64,000 nucleotides of DNA from Elusimicrobiota bacterium. GTDB taxonomy: Bacteria; Elusimicrobiota; Elusimicrobia; Elusimicrobiales; UBA9959. The notes under the pieces were generated by a model. That model was not told where the DNA came from and did no database searches. It saw only the letters and a program-made list of their open reading frames with translations. Location of the stretch: positions 1 to 64,000 of the forward strand of contig WOVA01000013.1 in the NCBI GenBank assembly GCA_009773155.1, read 5' to 3'. Below, piece by piece: positions 8,821-20,167 of this stretch. Position 1 is the first letter of the stretch; each line of letters opens with the position of its first letter. Made by a program: the position numbers and the translations under genes.

Positions 8821-9941
8821 TTTTTCCTCTCCGGGGCGGAGAAGCGGTTAAGGGACTGCAGGGCCGCTTCAAGCCTTATATTCAGATTCGGATCCGACAG
8901 AAAAGTTTCAAGGTAGGGAGCCGCTTCCTCGTCCGTCAGGTCGGGAAGCAGCTTCAGCCCCGCGCGCCTGGCCTCCTCGCTGTTGGAGTCGGCCGCCCGC
9001 CTGATGAGGACGGAGGGAGGCTTGCGGCCCGTCCTGGCCAGGCCGCCCGCCGCCGCCAGTTTAAGTATGAGGTCGCTTTCGGTATCCTCGACCACGGCGG
9101 AAAGTTTCTCGAATGCCTTTGAATTCTTTACCCCGCCCAGGGCGGCCAGGGCCTTTACGCTGACGCTGGGGTTCTTGCCGGAGGAGAGGGAAAGGATCTC
9201 GGTCAGGGCAGACTCCTTGCCCGGCGAGCAGGCCAGCGCGTCCAGCGCGGACATCTTCACCCTTACCGAGGTTTCCCCGGCCAGCAGGTCCCGCAGGGGC
9301 TGCACGGCGTTCCGGGAGCATATCTCGGCCAGCGCGGAGGTCCCCTCGTGGCGTATACCCTCGTCGGGACTGGCCAGGGCAGCAATGAACTGGGCCAGTT
9401 CGTCGCCGTGGCCGAGGCGCGCCAGCTGCAGCGCGGCGGCGTCGCGTATCTTGCCGAAATTATCGTTGCGGAGCGCGAAGAGGGCCTGCTCCGCCTTTTC
9501 CCCCCGCATCGCGGCCAGCGCCTGCACGGCGCGCGCGCGTATGTTGTTCTGCGAGATGACCTTGAGCTCGACCAGAGGGGAATTGGCTATGGGCCCCTGG
9601 GCAGGCTTGTCGTTGATTATCTCGTTGATGGTCTTGAGGCCCGAGGAATCGCCCAGCTTCCAGAGGGCCTCGGCGGCCGCTATGCGCACGTGCTTGTCGG
9701 GGTCGGAGAGGGATTTGCGGAGTGTGGCCACCGCTGCCTTGTTGCCGGTCTCCCCCATCACGCGTATGGCCTGTTCACGCACCTCGGAGTCCCGGTCGCC
9801 CAGGTGTGAGACGACGGTCTCCAGGGCCTTGCGGCCAAGGGACTTGCCGTCCTCCGCGGCCGCGGGGGACAGTAAAAAAAGGCAGAGCGCCGGGACCAAC
9901 TGCGCGTTCATGAAAATATTATAAGAAACCGGCCTTTTCAT
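8817..9941 (-). CDS. Secreted HEAT-repeat protein
   Basis: A 374-residue protein with an N-terminal hydrophobic export signal (ending about LLSPAAAEDG) followed by roughly nine helical HEAT/PBS-type repeats, recognisable by recurring D-x-VR-x-A-A-A-L-x-L-G-D patterns such as DSEVREQAIRVMGETGN and DKHVRIAAAEALWKLGD. These solenoids bind other proteins; no catalytic site is visible. Two starts are possible, the ATG used here and MNAQL ten codons later; neither has a good ribosome binding site and both leave a usable signal peptide. Its stop overlaps the peptidase start, so it may act as a periplasmic partner of that enzyme or of PorV. Confidence 0.75.
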   Translation of the reverse strand: MKRPVSYNIFMNAQLVPALCLFLLSPAAAEDGKSLGRKALETVVSHLGDRDSEVREQAIRVMGETGNKAAVATLRKSLSDPDKHVRIAAAEALWKLGDSSGLKTINEIINDKPAQGPIANSPLVELKVISQNNIRARAVQALAAMRGEKAEQALFALRNDNFGKIRDAAALQLARLGHGDELAQFIAALASPDEGIRHEGTSALAEICSRNAVQPLRDLLAGETSVRVKMSALDALACSPGKESALTEILSLSSGKNPSVSVKALAALGGVKNSKAFEKLSAVVEDTESDLILKLAAAGGLARTGRKPPSVLIRRAADSNSEEARRAGLKLLPDLTDEEAAPYLETFLSDPNLNIRLEAALQSLNRFSAPERKK

Positions 9942-10377
9942 TATTGTTTACGAAATGTTACGGTTTTTTGCTCCGCCGCACTCGCAGCGATTGGAGCAAC
10001 TACTCCGGGTGCTGCCGGGGTCTCACCACGAAAAACACTTCAGTCTCCCTTGCCCGTCAAGCGTCCCATAAGGGGACAGCCGGGGGAGGCGGCGTGTCAG
10101 CTAAGCAGGACCGCCTCGGAGCTCCGAGCATCGTAAGCGCGAGGAGCGAGAGCCGAGGACCGACGCGCTATGCGCGCGAGTCCGTGTCCTGCGTGCGCTC
10201 GCTCAGGGGGCCCGCAAAGCGTGCCCCCTGGAGGATTTGGCCACGGGTTCCCTCGTCGCCGTCGCTCCTCGGGACCCGCGGCCCCGCCTCGCCGCTGCCG
10301 CCTGCTGGCTCGCGGCTCCGGCTTTCAAATCCCCCCGCGGACCAAACTATTGGTCCGCTCAGGGGGCCCGCAAAGCG
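9942..10377. other. Non-coding stretch with tRNA-end duplication
   Basis: No credible gene in these 436 bases. The stretch holds a 39-bp direct repeat of the tRNA-Arg 3' end and its downstream flank (10200-10238 and 10356-10394). A 7-bp hairpin GGACCAA/TTGGTCC lies at about 10339-10356, just downstream of the tRNA on the minus strand. A second inverted repeat (CAGGGGGC/GCCCCCTG) is formed by the tRNA acceptor 3' strand and its flank. Confidence 0.6.
10200..10238. repeat. Displaced copy of the tRNA-Arg 3' end
   Basis: A 39-bp exact copy of 10356-10394. On the minus strand it contains the last 17 bases of the tRNA-Arg gene plus 22 bases of its downstream flank. Such displaced tRNA 3' ends are usual at attachment sites of integrated elements, but only 117 bp remain between the copies and no integrase is nearby, so it is at most a remnant. 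Confidence 0.7.
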
Positions 10378-10451
10378 TGCCCCCTGGAGGATTTGAACCT
10401 CCAACCCTCTGCTCCGAAGGCAGATGCTCTATCCAATTGAGCTAAGGGGGC
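10378..10451 (-). tRNA. tRNA-Arg (anticodon UCG)
   Basis: A complete 74-nt cloverleaf read by eye: acceptor GCCCCCT/AGGGGGC, D stem GCTC/GAGC, anticodon stem TCTGC/GCAGA with loop CTTCGGA (anticodon TCG), five-base variable loop, T stem GGAGG/CCTCC with TTCAAAT loop, discriminator A. The 3' CCA is not encoded. It decodes CGA (and by wobble CGG) arginine codons. Confidence 0.93.
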
Positions 10452-10456
10452 TCCGG

Positions 10457-10484
10457 TTGCCTGAATTCGCCTTATTATTATAGA
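10457..10484 (+). promoter_or_regulatory. Candidate sigma-70-type promoter for yebC operon
   Basis: TTGCCT (10457-10462) and TATAGA (10479-10484) with 16-bp spacing, about 60 bp upstream of the yebC start and pointing into the yebC-ruvCAB run. It is the best match in this gap, by eye only. Confidence 0.4.
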
Positions 10485-10543
10485 ATTTATTTTTCCGGGG
10501 CCCTAATCCCGGGCATAAGATTGAACTTTTAAGGAGTTTCACC

Positions 10544-11290
10544 ATGGGCGGACATTCCCACTGGGCGGGCATAAAGCACAAGAAAGCCATCACCGACGCG
10601 AAAAAAGGCAAGGCTTTCACCAAAATAATCAAGGAAATAACCATCGCCGCGCGCCTGGGCGGCGGCGACCCCGCCCACAATCCCCGCCTGCGCAAGGCGA
10701 TGGACGACGCCAAGGCGGCCAACATGCCGCTCGACAACGTCAAGCGCGCCCTCATGAAGGGCACCGGCCAGCTGCCCGGCGCCATGTACGAGGACGTCAT
10801 GTACGAGGGCTACGGCCCGGCGCAGATAGCGCTTATGATAGAGGCCACCACCGACAACAAGAACCGCGCCTTCAGCGAGATCCGCAAGATAGTCGAGGAC
10901 TACGGCGGCAACCTGGGCGGCAGCGTCGCCTGGATGTTCGATCAGAAGGGCTACATCGCCGTGCCCAAGGCCGGCCTGCAGGAGGACGCGCTGATGGAGC
11001 TGGCAATAGATGCCGGCGCCGACGACGTCAAGAACCCCGAGGGCGACAATTACGAGGTTCTCACCGCCCCGCAGGACCTCGACAAGGTCAAAAACGCGCT
11101 CACGGCCAGGAAGGTCGCCGTCGCCGAGGCCGAGATCACCATGATCCCAAAGAACGAAGTGGCCGTGCCCGAGGAGAAAGCCAAGCAGGTCGTCGACCTG
11201 CTCAACGATCTCGAGGACCACGAGGACGTCAAGAAGGTCTACTCCAACTTCAATATCCCCGACGAGATACTCGCCAAGCTGGACCAGTAA
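10544..11290 (+). CDS. yebC: YebC/PmpR family (TACO1-like) translation/transcription factor
   Basis: A 248-residue protein, the family's usual length, beginning with the signature MGGHSHWAGIKHKKAITDAK and containing GGDPAHNPRLRKAMDDAKAANMP and GPAQIALMIEATTDNKNR. YebC-type proteins were described as DNA-binding regulators of ruv and quorum genes and more recently as ribosome-associated factors helping translation of proline stretches; TACO1 is the mitochondrial relative. A strong AAGGAG ribosome binding site lies at 10529-10534. It directly precedes ruvC, the arrangement conserved across many bacteria. Confidence 0.96.
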   Translation: MGGHSHWAGIKHKKAITDAKKGKAFTKIIKEITIAARLGGGDPAHNPRLRKAMDDAKAANMPLDNVKRALMKGTGQLPGAMYEDVMYEGYGPAQIALMIEATTDNKNRAFSEIRKIVEDYGGNLGGSVAWMFDQKGYIAVPKAGLQEDALMELAIDAGADDVKNPEGDNYEVLTAPQDLDKVKNALTARKVAVAEAEITMIPKNEVAVPEEKAKQVVDLLNDLEDHEDVKKVYSNFNIPDEILAKLDQ

Positions 11291-11794
11291 GTGAAAATAC
11301 TAGGCATAGACCCGGGATTGGACCGCACGGGCTGGGCGCTGCTCGAACAGAGCGGCACCGGGCCCGGGCGGCTGCTCAGGGCCGGCCTGTTCCACACCGC
11401 GGCCGGAGAGCCGCTGCACGCCCGGCTCTCCAGCCTTTACGATTCTTTCACGGAACTGCTGGCCGGGGAGCGGCCCGACGAGTGCGCCGTCGAGGAAGTC
11501 TTCTTCACCAAGCGGGCCAAGACCCAGTCCGAGACGGTGCACGCGCGCGGCGTCATACTGCTGGCCTGCGCCCGGGCCGGCGTCCCCCCCCGCGGCTACA
11601 ACCCGCGTTCAATAAAGCAGAACCTTACAGGCAGCGGTTCGGCCGCCAAGCCGCAGATGCAGCGCATGGTGCAGCTGATACTGAAGCTTGAGAAGCCGCT
11701 GGAGCCGGACGACGTTTCCGACGCGGCGGCCATAGCGCTTTACCACGCGCGCCGGGCCCCTTTCGAGCGGCTCGTGGCGGGGAGGCGGAAATGA
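11291..11794 (+). CDS. ruvC: Crossover junction endodeoxyribonuclease RuvC
   Basis: A 167-residue Holliday-junction resolvase with a GTG start immediately after the yebC stop. The acidic catalytic set is intact: Asp7 in GIDPG, Glu68 in CAVEEVFF, and Asp141/Asp144 in DDVSDAAAIA. It resolves four-way junctions moved by RuvAB. Its stop overlaps ruvA as ATGA, so ruvC, ruvA and ruvB are translationally coupled. Confidence 0.97.
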   Translation: MKILGIDPGLDRTGWALLEQSGTGPGRLLRAGLFHTAAGEPLHARLSSLYDSFTELLAGERPDECAVEEVFFTKRAKTQSETVHARGVILLACARAGVPPRGYNPRSIKQNLTGSGSAAKPQMQRMVQLILKLEKPLEPDDVSDAAAIALYHARRAPFERLVAGRRK

Positions 11795-12390
11795 TCGCCA
11801 GCCTGCGCGGCACGGTGCAGTCCGTCGGAGAAGGGAGCGCTATAGTGGAAGCCGGCGGCGTAGGCTATGAAGTATTCCTGTGCTCCCCCGACCTGGCTTC
11901 GCTCGCCGACGGCCGGGAAGTCCTCCTGCTGGTCTCGGAGTCCGCCTCCATGTACGGCGGCCCGGTGCTCTACGGCTTCATTTCCCCCGAGCGCAAAGAA
12001 CTTTTCGAGCTTTTCCGTTCGGCCGTGCCCAATACCGGCGCCAAGAAAGCGCTGGAATACCTGGGCAAAGCCGTGCGCTCTCTGCCGGAGTTCCGGGCGG
12101 CGGCCGCGGCCAAGGACATCAAGCTGCTGACCGGCATGTTCGGCTTCACCGCTAAAACGGCGGAGAAGATCGTCGACGCGCTCAAACATAAGCTGCCGGC
12201 GGTCCCCGCCCCGGCGGCGAAAGGCCCCGAAGGCGAGATTTATTCCCGCGCGGCCGGCGCCCTGGCCGGTCTCGGCTTCAAGTCATCCGAGGTACGCTCC
12301 GCCCTCGACGAAGTGCGCAGGGAAGGCGGCGCCGGCTCGGCGGAAGAGATGGTGCGCAAGGCGCTGAGGAAGCTTTCGGGCGGACTATGA
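11791..12390 (+). CDS. ruvA: Holliday junction branch migration protein RuvA
   Basis: A 199-residue protein with the three RuvA domains: OB-fold beginning [30 protein letters not shown], a helix-hairpin-helix region around residues 70-140 (here [19 protein letters not shown] and [21 protein letters not shown]) and a C-terminal three-helix domain ([20 protein letters not shown]) that binds RuvB. The central region is somewhat diverged from the usual GVGPKLA motif. It overlaps both neighbours by four bases. Confidence 0.95.
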   Translation: MIASLRGTVQSVGEGSAIVEAGGVGYEVFLCSPDLASLADGREVLLLVSESASMYGGPVLYGFISPERKELFELFRSAVPNTGAKKALEYLGKAVRSLPEFRAAAAAKDIKLLTGMFGFTAKTAEKIVDALKHKLPAVPAPAAKGPEGEIYSRAAGALAGLGFKSSEVRSALDEVRREGGAGSAEEMVRKALRKLSGGL

Positions 12391-13412
12391 TAAAAAAAGA
12401 GACCGTTTTTTCGGCCAAGCCCGACCGCGAGGAGCTGCGCAGCGACGCGGCCCTGCGCCCGACCACCTTGCTGGAATTCGTCGGCCAGGACAAGGTCAAG
12501 GAGAACCTCGGGGTCTTCATCGAGGCCGCCCGCAGGCGCAAGGAATCCCTCGACCACTGCCTCTTTTATTCCCCCCCGGGCCTGGGCAAGACGACCCTGG
12601 CTTACATCCTCGCCCGCGAGATGGGCGTCAACATAAAGGTCACCTCCGGTCCCGTGCTCTCCCGCCCCGGCGACCTGGCAGCGATGCTCACCACCGAGCT
12701 GGCCGACGGCGACATTCTTTTCATCGACGAAATACACCGGCTCAACGCCGCGGTGGAAGAATCCCTTTACCCGGTAATGGAGGATTTCCTTTTCTTCATA
12801 AACACCGGCAAAGGGCCTGGCGCGACGACGCTCAAGATAACCACGCCCCGCGTCACCCTCGTCGGCGCCACCACCCGCAGCGGCCTGCTGACGGGCCCGC
12901 TGCGCGACCGCTTCGGCATAGTCTTCAACCTGGGTTTCTACGGTCCGGCGGAGTTGCAGAAGATAATCGCCCGCTCGGCCGCCATCCTCGGCGTCAAGGC
13001 GACGCCCGAGGGCATAGCCGAGATCGCCTCGCGCTCGCGCGGCACGCCGCGCATAGCCAACCGCCTGCTGCGCCGCGCGCGCGACTACGCGCAGGTCAAA
13101 GGCACCGGCGTCATCGACCCGGCCATAACGGCCAGGGCCATGGAGGCGATGGAGATAGACGCCCAGGGGCTCGACGCCCTGGACCGCCGCCTGCTCTCGG
13201 TCATAGCCGACAATTTTTCCGGCGGCCCCGTCGGCATAGACAATCTCGCCGTGGCCCTGTCGGAAGAGGCCGATACGCTGACCGACGTCATCGAGCCTTT
13301 CCTGATACAGGCGGGGTTCCTGCAGCGCACGGCCCGCGGCCGGGTCCTGACCCAGAACGCCTACAGGCATCTCGGCCTCAATCCTCCGAAACAGGGGACG
13401 TTGATGATTTAA
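12387..13412 (+). CDS. ruvB: Holliday junction branch migration helicase RuvB
   Basis: A 341-residue AAA+ motor with Walker [10 protein letters not shown] (about 62-70), Walker [11 protein letters not shown] (about 111-120), sensor GATTRSGLL and the C-terminal winged helix with [34 protein letters not shown]. It drives branch migration with RuvA. The end of the gene is odd: the last seven codons (KQGTLMI) and the stop TAA lie inside the left arm of a family 3 hairpin, so the native C-terminus (probably ending near LGLNPPK) has been replaced by element sequence. Confidence 0.97.
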   Translation: MIKKETVFSAKPDREELRSDAALRPTTLLEFVGQDKVKENLGVFIEAARRRKESLDHCLFYSPPGLGKTTLAYILAREMGVNIKVTSGPVLSRPGDLAAMLTTELADGDILFIDEIHRLNAAVEESLYPVMEDFLFFINTGKGPGATTLKITTPRVTLVGATTRSGLLTGPLRDRFGIVFNLGFYGPAELQKIIARSAAILGVKATPEGIAEIASRSRGTPRIANRLLRRARDYAQVKGTGVIDPAITARAMEAMEIDAQGLDALDRRLLSVIADNFSGGPVGIDNLAVALSEEADTLTDVIEPFLIQAGFLQRTARGRVLTQNAYRHLGLNPPKQGTLMI

Positions 13413-13488
13413 TGACTAATTAGAGCCTTTCCGCCTGCAATACAAAGGCCGCTATCGTTAATTAGTCATTAAATCATCAACGTCCCCT
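13393..13488. repeat. Family 3 long hairpin element (96 bp)
   Basis: A perfect 30-bp inverted repeat (13393-13422 and 13459-13488) with a 36-bp spacer. The outer tip is AGGGGACGTTG and the inner arm is AT-rich and dense in stop codons (TTAATGACTAATTA). It supplies the ruvB stop and ends directly at the start codon of the next gene. Confidence 0.9.
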
Positions 13489-14609
13489 ATGACTATGAAT
13501 AAGACCCTGGCACCAGCGCTGGCTGCCGCCCTCCTGCTTTGCGGGACGGCGGAGGCGGTCGAGATACGCGTCGGGATACGGCTGGGCACGCCCAGTTTCC
13601 GCCTGCGTACCGACGGACAGGTATTCGTGCGGGACCTGAACTCGGGCCGCCGCTACCTGCTGGTGGAAAGGTCTCCCTACGAGATAACTCCCGTCGGCGG
13701 CCTGGTCCGCGTCGCCGGTGAGACGCTGGGACCGGAGATCAGCCTGGAGCCCAGGGACGGCGACCTGGGCGTCAAGATAAACGGCGTCTTCTACCGCGGC
13801 AGGCTCGCCGTAAAGGCCGCGCCCGGGGGGCTCCTTAACGTCGTCGAGCACCTGGACATGGAGGATTACCTGGAGGGAGTGCTTCCCGTGGAGATGAGCC
13901 CGGGATCCCCGCTGGAGGCGCTCAAGGCGCAGGCGGTGGCTTCGCGCAGTTACGCGATGAGGCGGCTCTCCCCTTCCCGGGACTACGACGTCACCGCCGA
14001 CGTCAACAGCCAGGTCTACAACGGCCGCAATAACGTCAACGCCAGGATCAGGACGGCCATCGAAAAGACGCGCGGCCAGGTGCTCACTTACAAGGGGACT
14101 ATCGTCACCGCTTATTTTCACGCCTGCTGCGGCGGGCACACCGCCAGTTCCACGGCCGTCTGGGGCGAGAAGGCATCCAAACCTCTGTACGGCGTAAAAG
14201 ACCCTTTCTGCTCCTCTTCCCGCCATTCAAACTGGCAGTTGTACATCCCGGAGCGGGACCTCCTGTCGTTCATACAGAAGCAAGGGTCCACGGCGCTCCA
14301 GCTCAAGAGGGTACGGGTGGCGAAGAAGGATAAGTCAGAGCGAGCTCTGAGCATAGCCTTCGACACCGAGAATAAAACCCATTACGCTGAAGGCAGCGCC
14401 ATGCGGTCCGCTTTCGGCAACTCCGATTTTCGCAGCACTTATATCACCTCGGTCTCCCCCACGTCCGGCGGCTGGCTTTTCAAGGGCCGGGGCTGGGGGC
14501 ACGGCGTGGGCATGTGCCAGTCCGGCGCCGCGGCCATGGCCAATAAGGGCCGCGACTACAGGCGGATACTCCGCCACTACTATCCCGGCGCCTCCATAAC
14601 CGTCCGCAA

Positions 14610-14613
<4 letters not shown>
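13489..14613 (+). CDS. SpoIID/LytB domain secreted protein
   Basis: A 374-residue exported protein with a signal peptide (to about TAEAVE) and a SpoIID domain, seen in DMEDYLEGVLPVEMSPGSPLEALKAQAVASRSYAMRR (about 121-158), the GQVLTYKGTIVTAYFHACCGGHTASSTAVWG segment and the C-terminal GRGWGHGVGMCQSGAAAMANKGRDYRRILRHYYPGA motif. SpoIID is a lytic transglycosylase in sporulators; in non-sporulating diderms these proteins are presumed peptidoglycan hydrolases. The first ATG lies right at the end of the family 3 hairpin; a second ATG two codons later (MNKTL) is equally possible. Confidence 0.87.
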
Positions 14614-16792
<2,179 letters not shown>

Positions 16793-16795
16793 TTG

Positions 16796-16876
16796 GGGGA
16801 CACAATACCTATTTCCCGCACAAAAACCGCTTGTTGCACCTGCATAAATCAGCCCGGAAATAGGTATTGTGTCCCC
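16796..16876. repeat. Family 3 long hairpin element (81 bp)
   Basis: A perfect 21-bp inverted repeat (16796-16816 and 16856-16876) with a 39-bp spacer, tip GGGGACACAATACC. It lies between the tgt stop and the yajC leader and could also stop transcription or protect the mRNA end. Confidence 0.88.
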
Positions 16877-16928
16877 AAATTTGTTAGAATTTCGTTCATA
16901 TAGTTAAAGAATCAAGGAGAAAGCACCG

Positions 16929-17201
16929 ATGGAACCCAATTCGCCCATAATGCAGTTCGTCCCTTTTATAGCAGTACTGGTCATATTCTATTTCCTCCTC
17001 ATAAGGCCGCAACAGAAGCAGATGAAGGAGCGCAAGCTCATGCTGGACGGGCTCAAGGCCAGCGACAGAATCCTCACCCAGGGCGGCATGATAGGCGTGA
17101 TAACGGCCGTCAAGGGCGAGGAACTGGAAGTGGAGATAGCCAAGGGCGTAAAAGTCGCGCTGGTCAAGACCGGCGTGGCGTCGGTGCTTAAGTCCGCCTG
17201 A
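16929..17201 (+). CDS. yajC: Preprotein translocase subunit YajC
   Basis: A 90-residue protein with one membrane segment (about 8-22) followed by RPQQKQMKERKLMLDGLKASDRILTQGGMIGVI, the typical YajC core. It is the small partner of SecDF at the Sec translocon. AAGGAG at 16914-16919 precedes the ATG. It leads a yajC-secD-secF operon. Confidence 0.96.
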   Translation: MEPNSPIMQFVPFIAVLVIFYFLLIRPQQKQMKERKLMLDGLKASDRILTQGGMIGVITAVKGEELEVEIAKGVKVALVKTGVASVLKSA

Positions 17202-17227
17202 GACGCTTTCTTTATAGGAGACTGACC

Positions 17228-18658
17228 ATGAGCAAACTTCAATGGAGACTCGGAATTATCCTCGGCCTGCTGATACTGGCGGTGTGGCTGCTCTATCCTA
17301 CGATCGAGTGGTACACTAAAACCCCCGACGAGCGGGCCAAGCTGGAGGCCGTGCGCCTGAAGCCCAAGCATATGCTGAACCTCGGCCTCGACCTGCGCGG
17401 CGGCACCCATATGCTCCTGGAACTCGACGTGGAGAAGCTCGACAAGAAGGAAACCCTGCAGGACGCCATGGCCCGCGCCATCGAGATCATACGCAACCGC
17501 GTGGACCAGTACGGCGTGGGCGAAGTCCCGATCTCCAGGCAGGGCGAACGCTGGATCTCAGTGGACCTGCCCGGCATCTCCAATACCGAGGAGGCCGAGA
17601 ACCTCATCGGCAAGACCGCGCTGCTGGAGTTCATGCTGACCAACGACGGCCCTGAGGCCATGAAGGTACTCGAAAAGGTGGACGCCCTCGGAGAATCCCC
17701 CCTGACGAGGGACGGCAAGCTCCACCCTGAGATAGCCAAGGTCATGCCCAAGGGCCTGATACTGGCCAAGGCCTCCGCGGGCGATGACGCCCGCCAGCGC
17801 TATTACGTGCTGGAATCCACGGTCCCGCTGACCGGGGCTCACCTCGAGAACGCCCGCGTCGAAACCGACACGCAGTTCGGCTACCCGACCATAGGCTTCA
17901 CTTTTGACAAGGCGGGCGGTCAGATCTTCGAGCGCTTCACCGGCGCCAATGTCAACCGCCACCTCGCGATAGTCCTCGACGGCATGGTCCACTCCGCCCC
18001 GGTCATCAAGTCCCGCATAGGCGGCGGCAGCGGCGTCATAGAGGGCAACTTTACCATGCAGGAGGCCCGCAACCTGGCCATAATCCTGCGCGCGGGCGCC
18101 CTGCCGGCCCCGGTCAACATAATCGAGAAGCGCGTCGTCGGCCCCAGCCTGGGCGAGGACTCCATCAAAAAGGGCCTGACGGCCTCGCTGATAGGGTTCC
18201 TGTTCGTCTTCGTGTTCATGCTGGTTTACTACCGCGCCGGCGGCTTCGTGGCCGGCGTGGCGATGGGCCTCAACTTCATCTTCCTCGTGGCCGCGATGAG
18301 CTATTTCTCCGCCACTCTGACGCTGCCCGGCATAGCCGGTATGATCCTGGCGCTGGCCATGGCCATCGACGCCAATGTGCTGATCCTGGAGCGCATGCGC
18401 GAGGAGGTGGCGCTGTCCAAGCCTCTTGCGATGCTCATCCCGACCAGCTACGACAAGGCCTGGAGCGCTATCTTCGACTCCAACGTGACAACCTGGATAG
18501 CGGCCATCTTCCTCTTCCAGTTCGGCTCCGGCCCCGTTAAGGGCTTCGCCGTCACCCTGACCATAGGCCTGCTGATGGGCGTGTTCACCTCCGTTTTCGT
18601 GACCAGGACCATCTATGACTTCTGGCTCACGTCAAACCCCAAGGAGCTCAGCATATGA
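17228..18658 (+). CDS. secD: Protein translocase subunit SecD
   Basis: A 476-residue inner-membrane protein: one N-terminal membrane helix, a periplasmic region starting LGLDLRGGTHMLLELD, and a C-terminal bundle of five helices with LPAPVNIIEKRVVGPSLGEDSIKKG and AMAIDANVLILERMREE. With SecF it uses the proton gradient to pull exported proteins out of the SecYEG channel. Its stop overlaps secF by four bases. Confidence 0.97.
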   Translation: MSKLQWRLGIILGLLILAVWLLYPTIEWYTKTPDERAKLEAVRLKPKHMLNLGLDLRGGTHMLLELDVEKLDKKETLQDAMARAIEIIRNRVDQYGVGEVPISRQGERWISVDLPGISNTEEAENLIGKTALLEFMLTNDGPEAMKVLEKVDALGESPLTRDGKLHPEIAKVMPKGLILAKASAGDDARQRYYVLESTVPLTGAHLENARVETDTQFGYPTIGFTFDKAGGQIFERFTGANVNRHLAIVLDGMVHSAPVIKSRIGGGSGVIEGNFTMQEARNLAIILRAGALPAPVNIIEKRVVGPSLGEDSIKKGLTASLIGFLFVFVFMLVYYRAGGFVAGVAMGLNFIFLVAAMSYFSATLTLPGIAGMILALAMAIDANVLILERMREEVALSKPLAMLIPTSYDKAWSAIFDSNVTTWIAAIFLFQFGSGPVKGFAVTLTIGLLMGVFTSVFVTRTIYDFWLTSNPKELSI

Positions 18659-19545
18659 TAAAGTTTATCGGCAAGACCAACATCGACTTCGTGGGCAAGC
18701 GCTTCGCCTTCTTCGCGATCTCGGGCGCCGTGATGCTGGCCGGGATCATCTCCCTGTCGGTCAAAGGGATGAACCTGGGCCTGGACTTCACCGGCGGCAC
18801 CATGCTGCAGGTGGCCTTCGAGAAGCCGGTCGCCATAGCCGAGATGCGCAAGGCGATGTCCGACGCCCGGATAAACGCGGTCATACAGAGCTACACCGGC
18901 CGCAACGCCTACTCGGTGCGCGTCAAGGGCAAGCAGGATAACGTCAACGAGGTGGCCGACAGGATAATCGGGGCCTTCGAGACTTCGTTCAAGGACAACA
19001 AGTTCACCGAGGAAAAGCGCGACTATGTAGGGCCGGTGGTGGGCCGCGACCTGGCCAAGAAAGCCATGTTCGCCATCGTGCTCTCGCTTTTCGGCATCAT
19101 ACTCTATATCGCGTTCCGGTTCTCCAACCCGGTCTGGGGCGGCGCCGCGATCGTGGCGACGGGTCACGACCTCTTCATCACCCTGACGGCGCTCTCGCTG
19201 ACCAACCGGGAGATAGACCTGGTCGTCGTGGCGGCGCTGCTGGCGACCGCCGGCTACTCGGTGAACGACACGATCGTCATCTTCGACCGCATGCGCGAGA
19301 ATATCCGCAAGTTCCCCAAGATGCCGCTGGGCCAGCTGATAAACTCCAGCGTCAACGAGACGATCTCGCGCACGATCATCACGAACCTGACCACGCTGTC
19401 CGTCGTGCTGATACTGTTCATCTTCGGCGGCGACGTGATCAACGACTTCGCCTTCACCATGCTTATCGGCTGCATAGTCGGGACCTATTCCACCATGGCC
19501 ATCGCCACGCAGACGGTCTATCAGTGGGAGGGAAAGGGCCGCTGA
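18655..19545 (+). CDS. secF: Protein translocase subunit SecF
   Basis: A 296-residue partner of SecD with the LGLDFTGGTMLQVAF first periplasmic motif, VGPVVGRDLAKKAMFAIVLSL, and the GYSVNDTIVIFDRMREN segment in the C-terminal membrane bundle. It overlaps secD by ATGA and is stoichiometrically coupled to it. Confidence 0.97.
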   Translation: MIKFIGKTNIDFVGKRFAFFAISGAVMLAGIISLSVKGMNLGLDFTGGTMLQVAFEKPVAIAEMRKAMSDARINAVIQSYTGRNAYSVRVKGKQDNVNEVADRIIGAFETSFKDNKFTEEKRDYVGPVVGRDLAKKAMFAIVLSLFGIILYIAFRFSNPVWGGAAIVATGHDLFITLTALSLTNREIDLVVVAALLATAGYSVNDTIVIFDRMRENIRKFPKMPLGQLINSSVNETISRTIITNLTTLSVVLILFIFGGDVINDFAFTMLIGCIVGTYSTMAIATQTVYQWEGKGR

Positions 19546-19567
19546 GGCGGGCGGGACCGGCCGGACG

Positions 19568-20167
19568 ATGAGAAAGATACGTAAATTCAAGATACCCGTG
19601 TACGCGCACGAGGTGCAGCGCAAGGCCAGGAAGGAGAAGATAGATCTCTTCTCCATAGGCCTGGCCGCGCCCGAGCATCTCAGGGAATTCGCCTCCGCGC
19701 TTTTCCACGATTGCGAGCCGGCCACCGTGTTCGACCACGCCCGCGAGGACCTGCCCGGGATGAAGGAGAATTCGCTGCCGGGGCTGACCCGCGGCGTGAT
19801 AACCCTGGGGCCCGGCCTGGAAGCCAAGGCCGCCGGCATGCAGGGCGACAACGCCCGCCTGGCCGAGATAGCGGCCGGGGTATTCCTTGAGACCGGCCTG
19901 AAGGTGGTCGCGGAACTGGCGGCCCAGGAAGCGGGCAACGAGGGCTTCGACATGGGCGAGCCCGAAATATCGGCCGCGCCCTGGCTTGAGACCGCCCCCG
20001 GGACCCTGCCGGGGCTGCTGGGATCTCTCGACGCGGCCAAGATCGGCGTATCGGCCGAGGGCGGAACGCTCACCCCCCGTCACACCCTGGTTTTCTCGAT
20101 ACCGTGGCTCAACCGCAAGAAGAAGGAAAAAGAGAAGAAGGCCGTAAAGCCGGGCGAGAAAAAATGA
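19568..20167 (+). CDS. Uncharacterised protein resembling a methionine synthase activation domain
   Basis: A 199-residue cytoplasmic protein, no signal or membrane segment, with a very basic lysine-rich tail. The centre (VITLGPGLEAKAAG, then LAEIAAGVFLETGLKVVAELAAQEAG) and the later LLGSLDAAKIGVSAEGGTLTPRHTLVF follow the pattern of the SAM-binding reactivation domain of B12-dependent methionine synthase, including the stand-alone versions seen in anaerobes. The match is by eye and is tentative. It sits between secF and an acyltransferase gene and overlaps the latter by four bases, which gives no support for a methionine role. Confidence 0.4.
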   Translation: MRKIRKFKIPVYAHEVQRKARKEKIDLFSIGLAAPEHLREFASALFHDCEPATVFDHAREDLPGMKENSLPGLTRGVITLGPGLEAKAAGMQGDNARLAEIAAGVFLETGLKVVAELAAQEAGNEGFDMGEPEISAAPWLETAPGTLPGLLGSLDAAKIGVSAEGGTLTPRHTLVFSIPWLNRKKKEKEKKAVKPGEKK

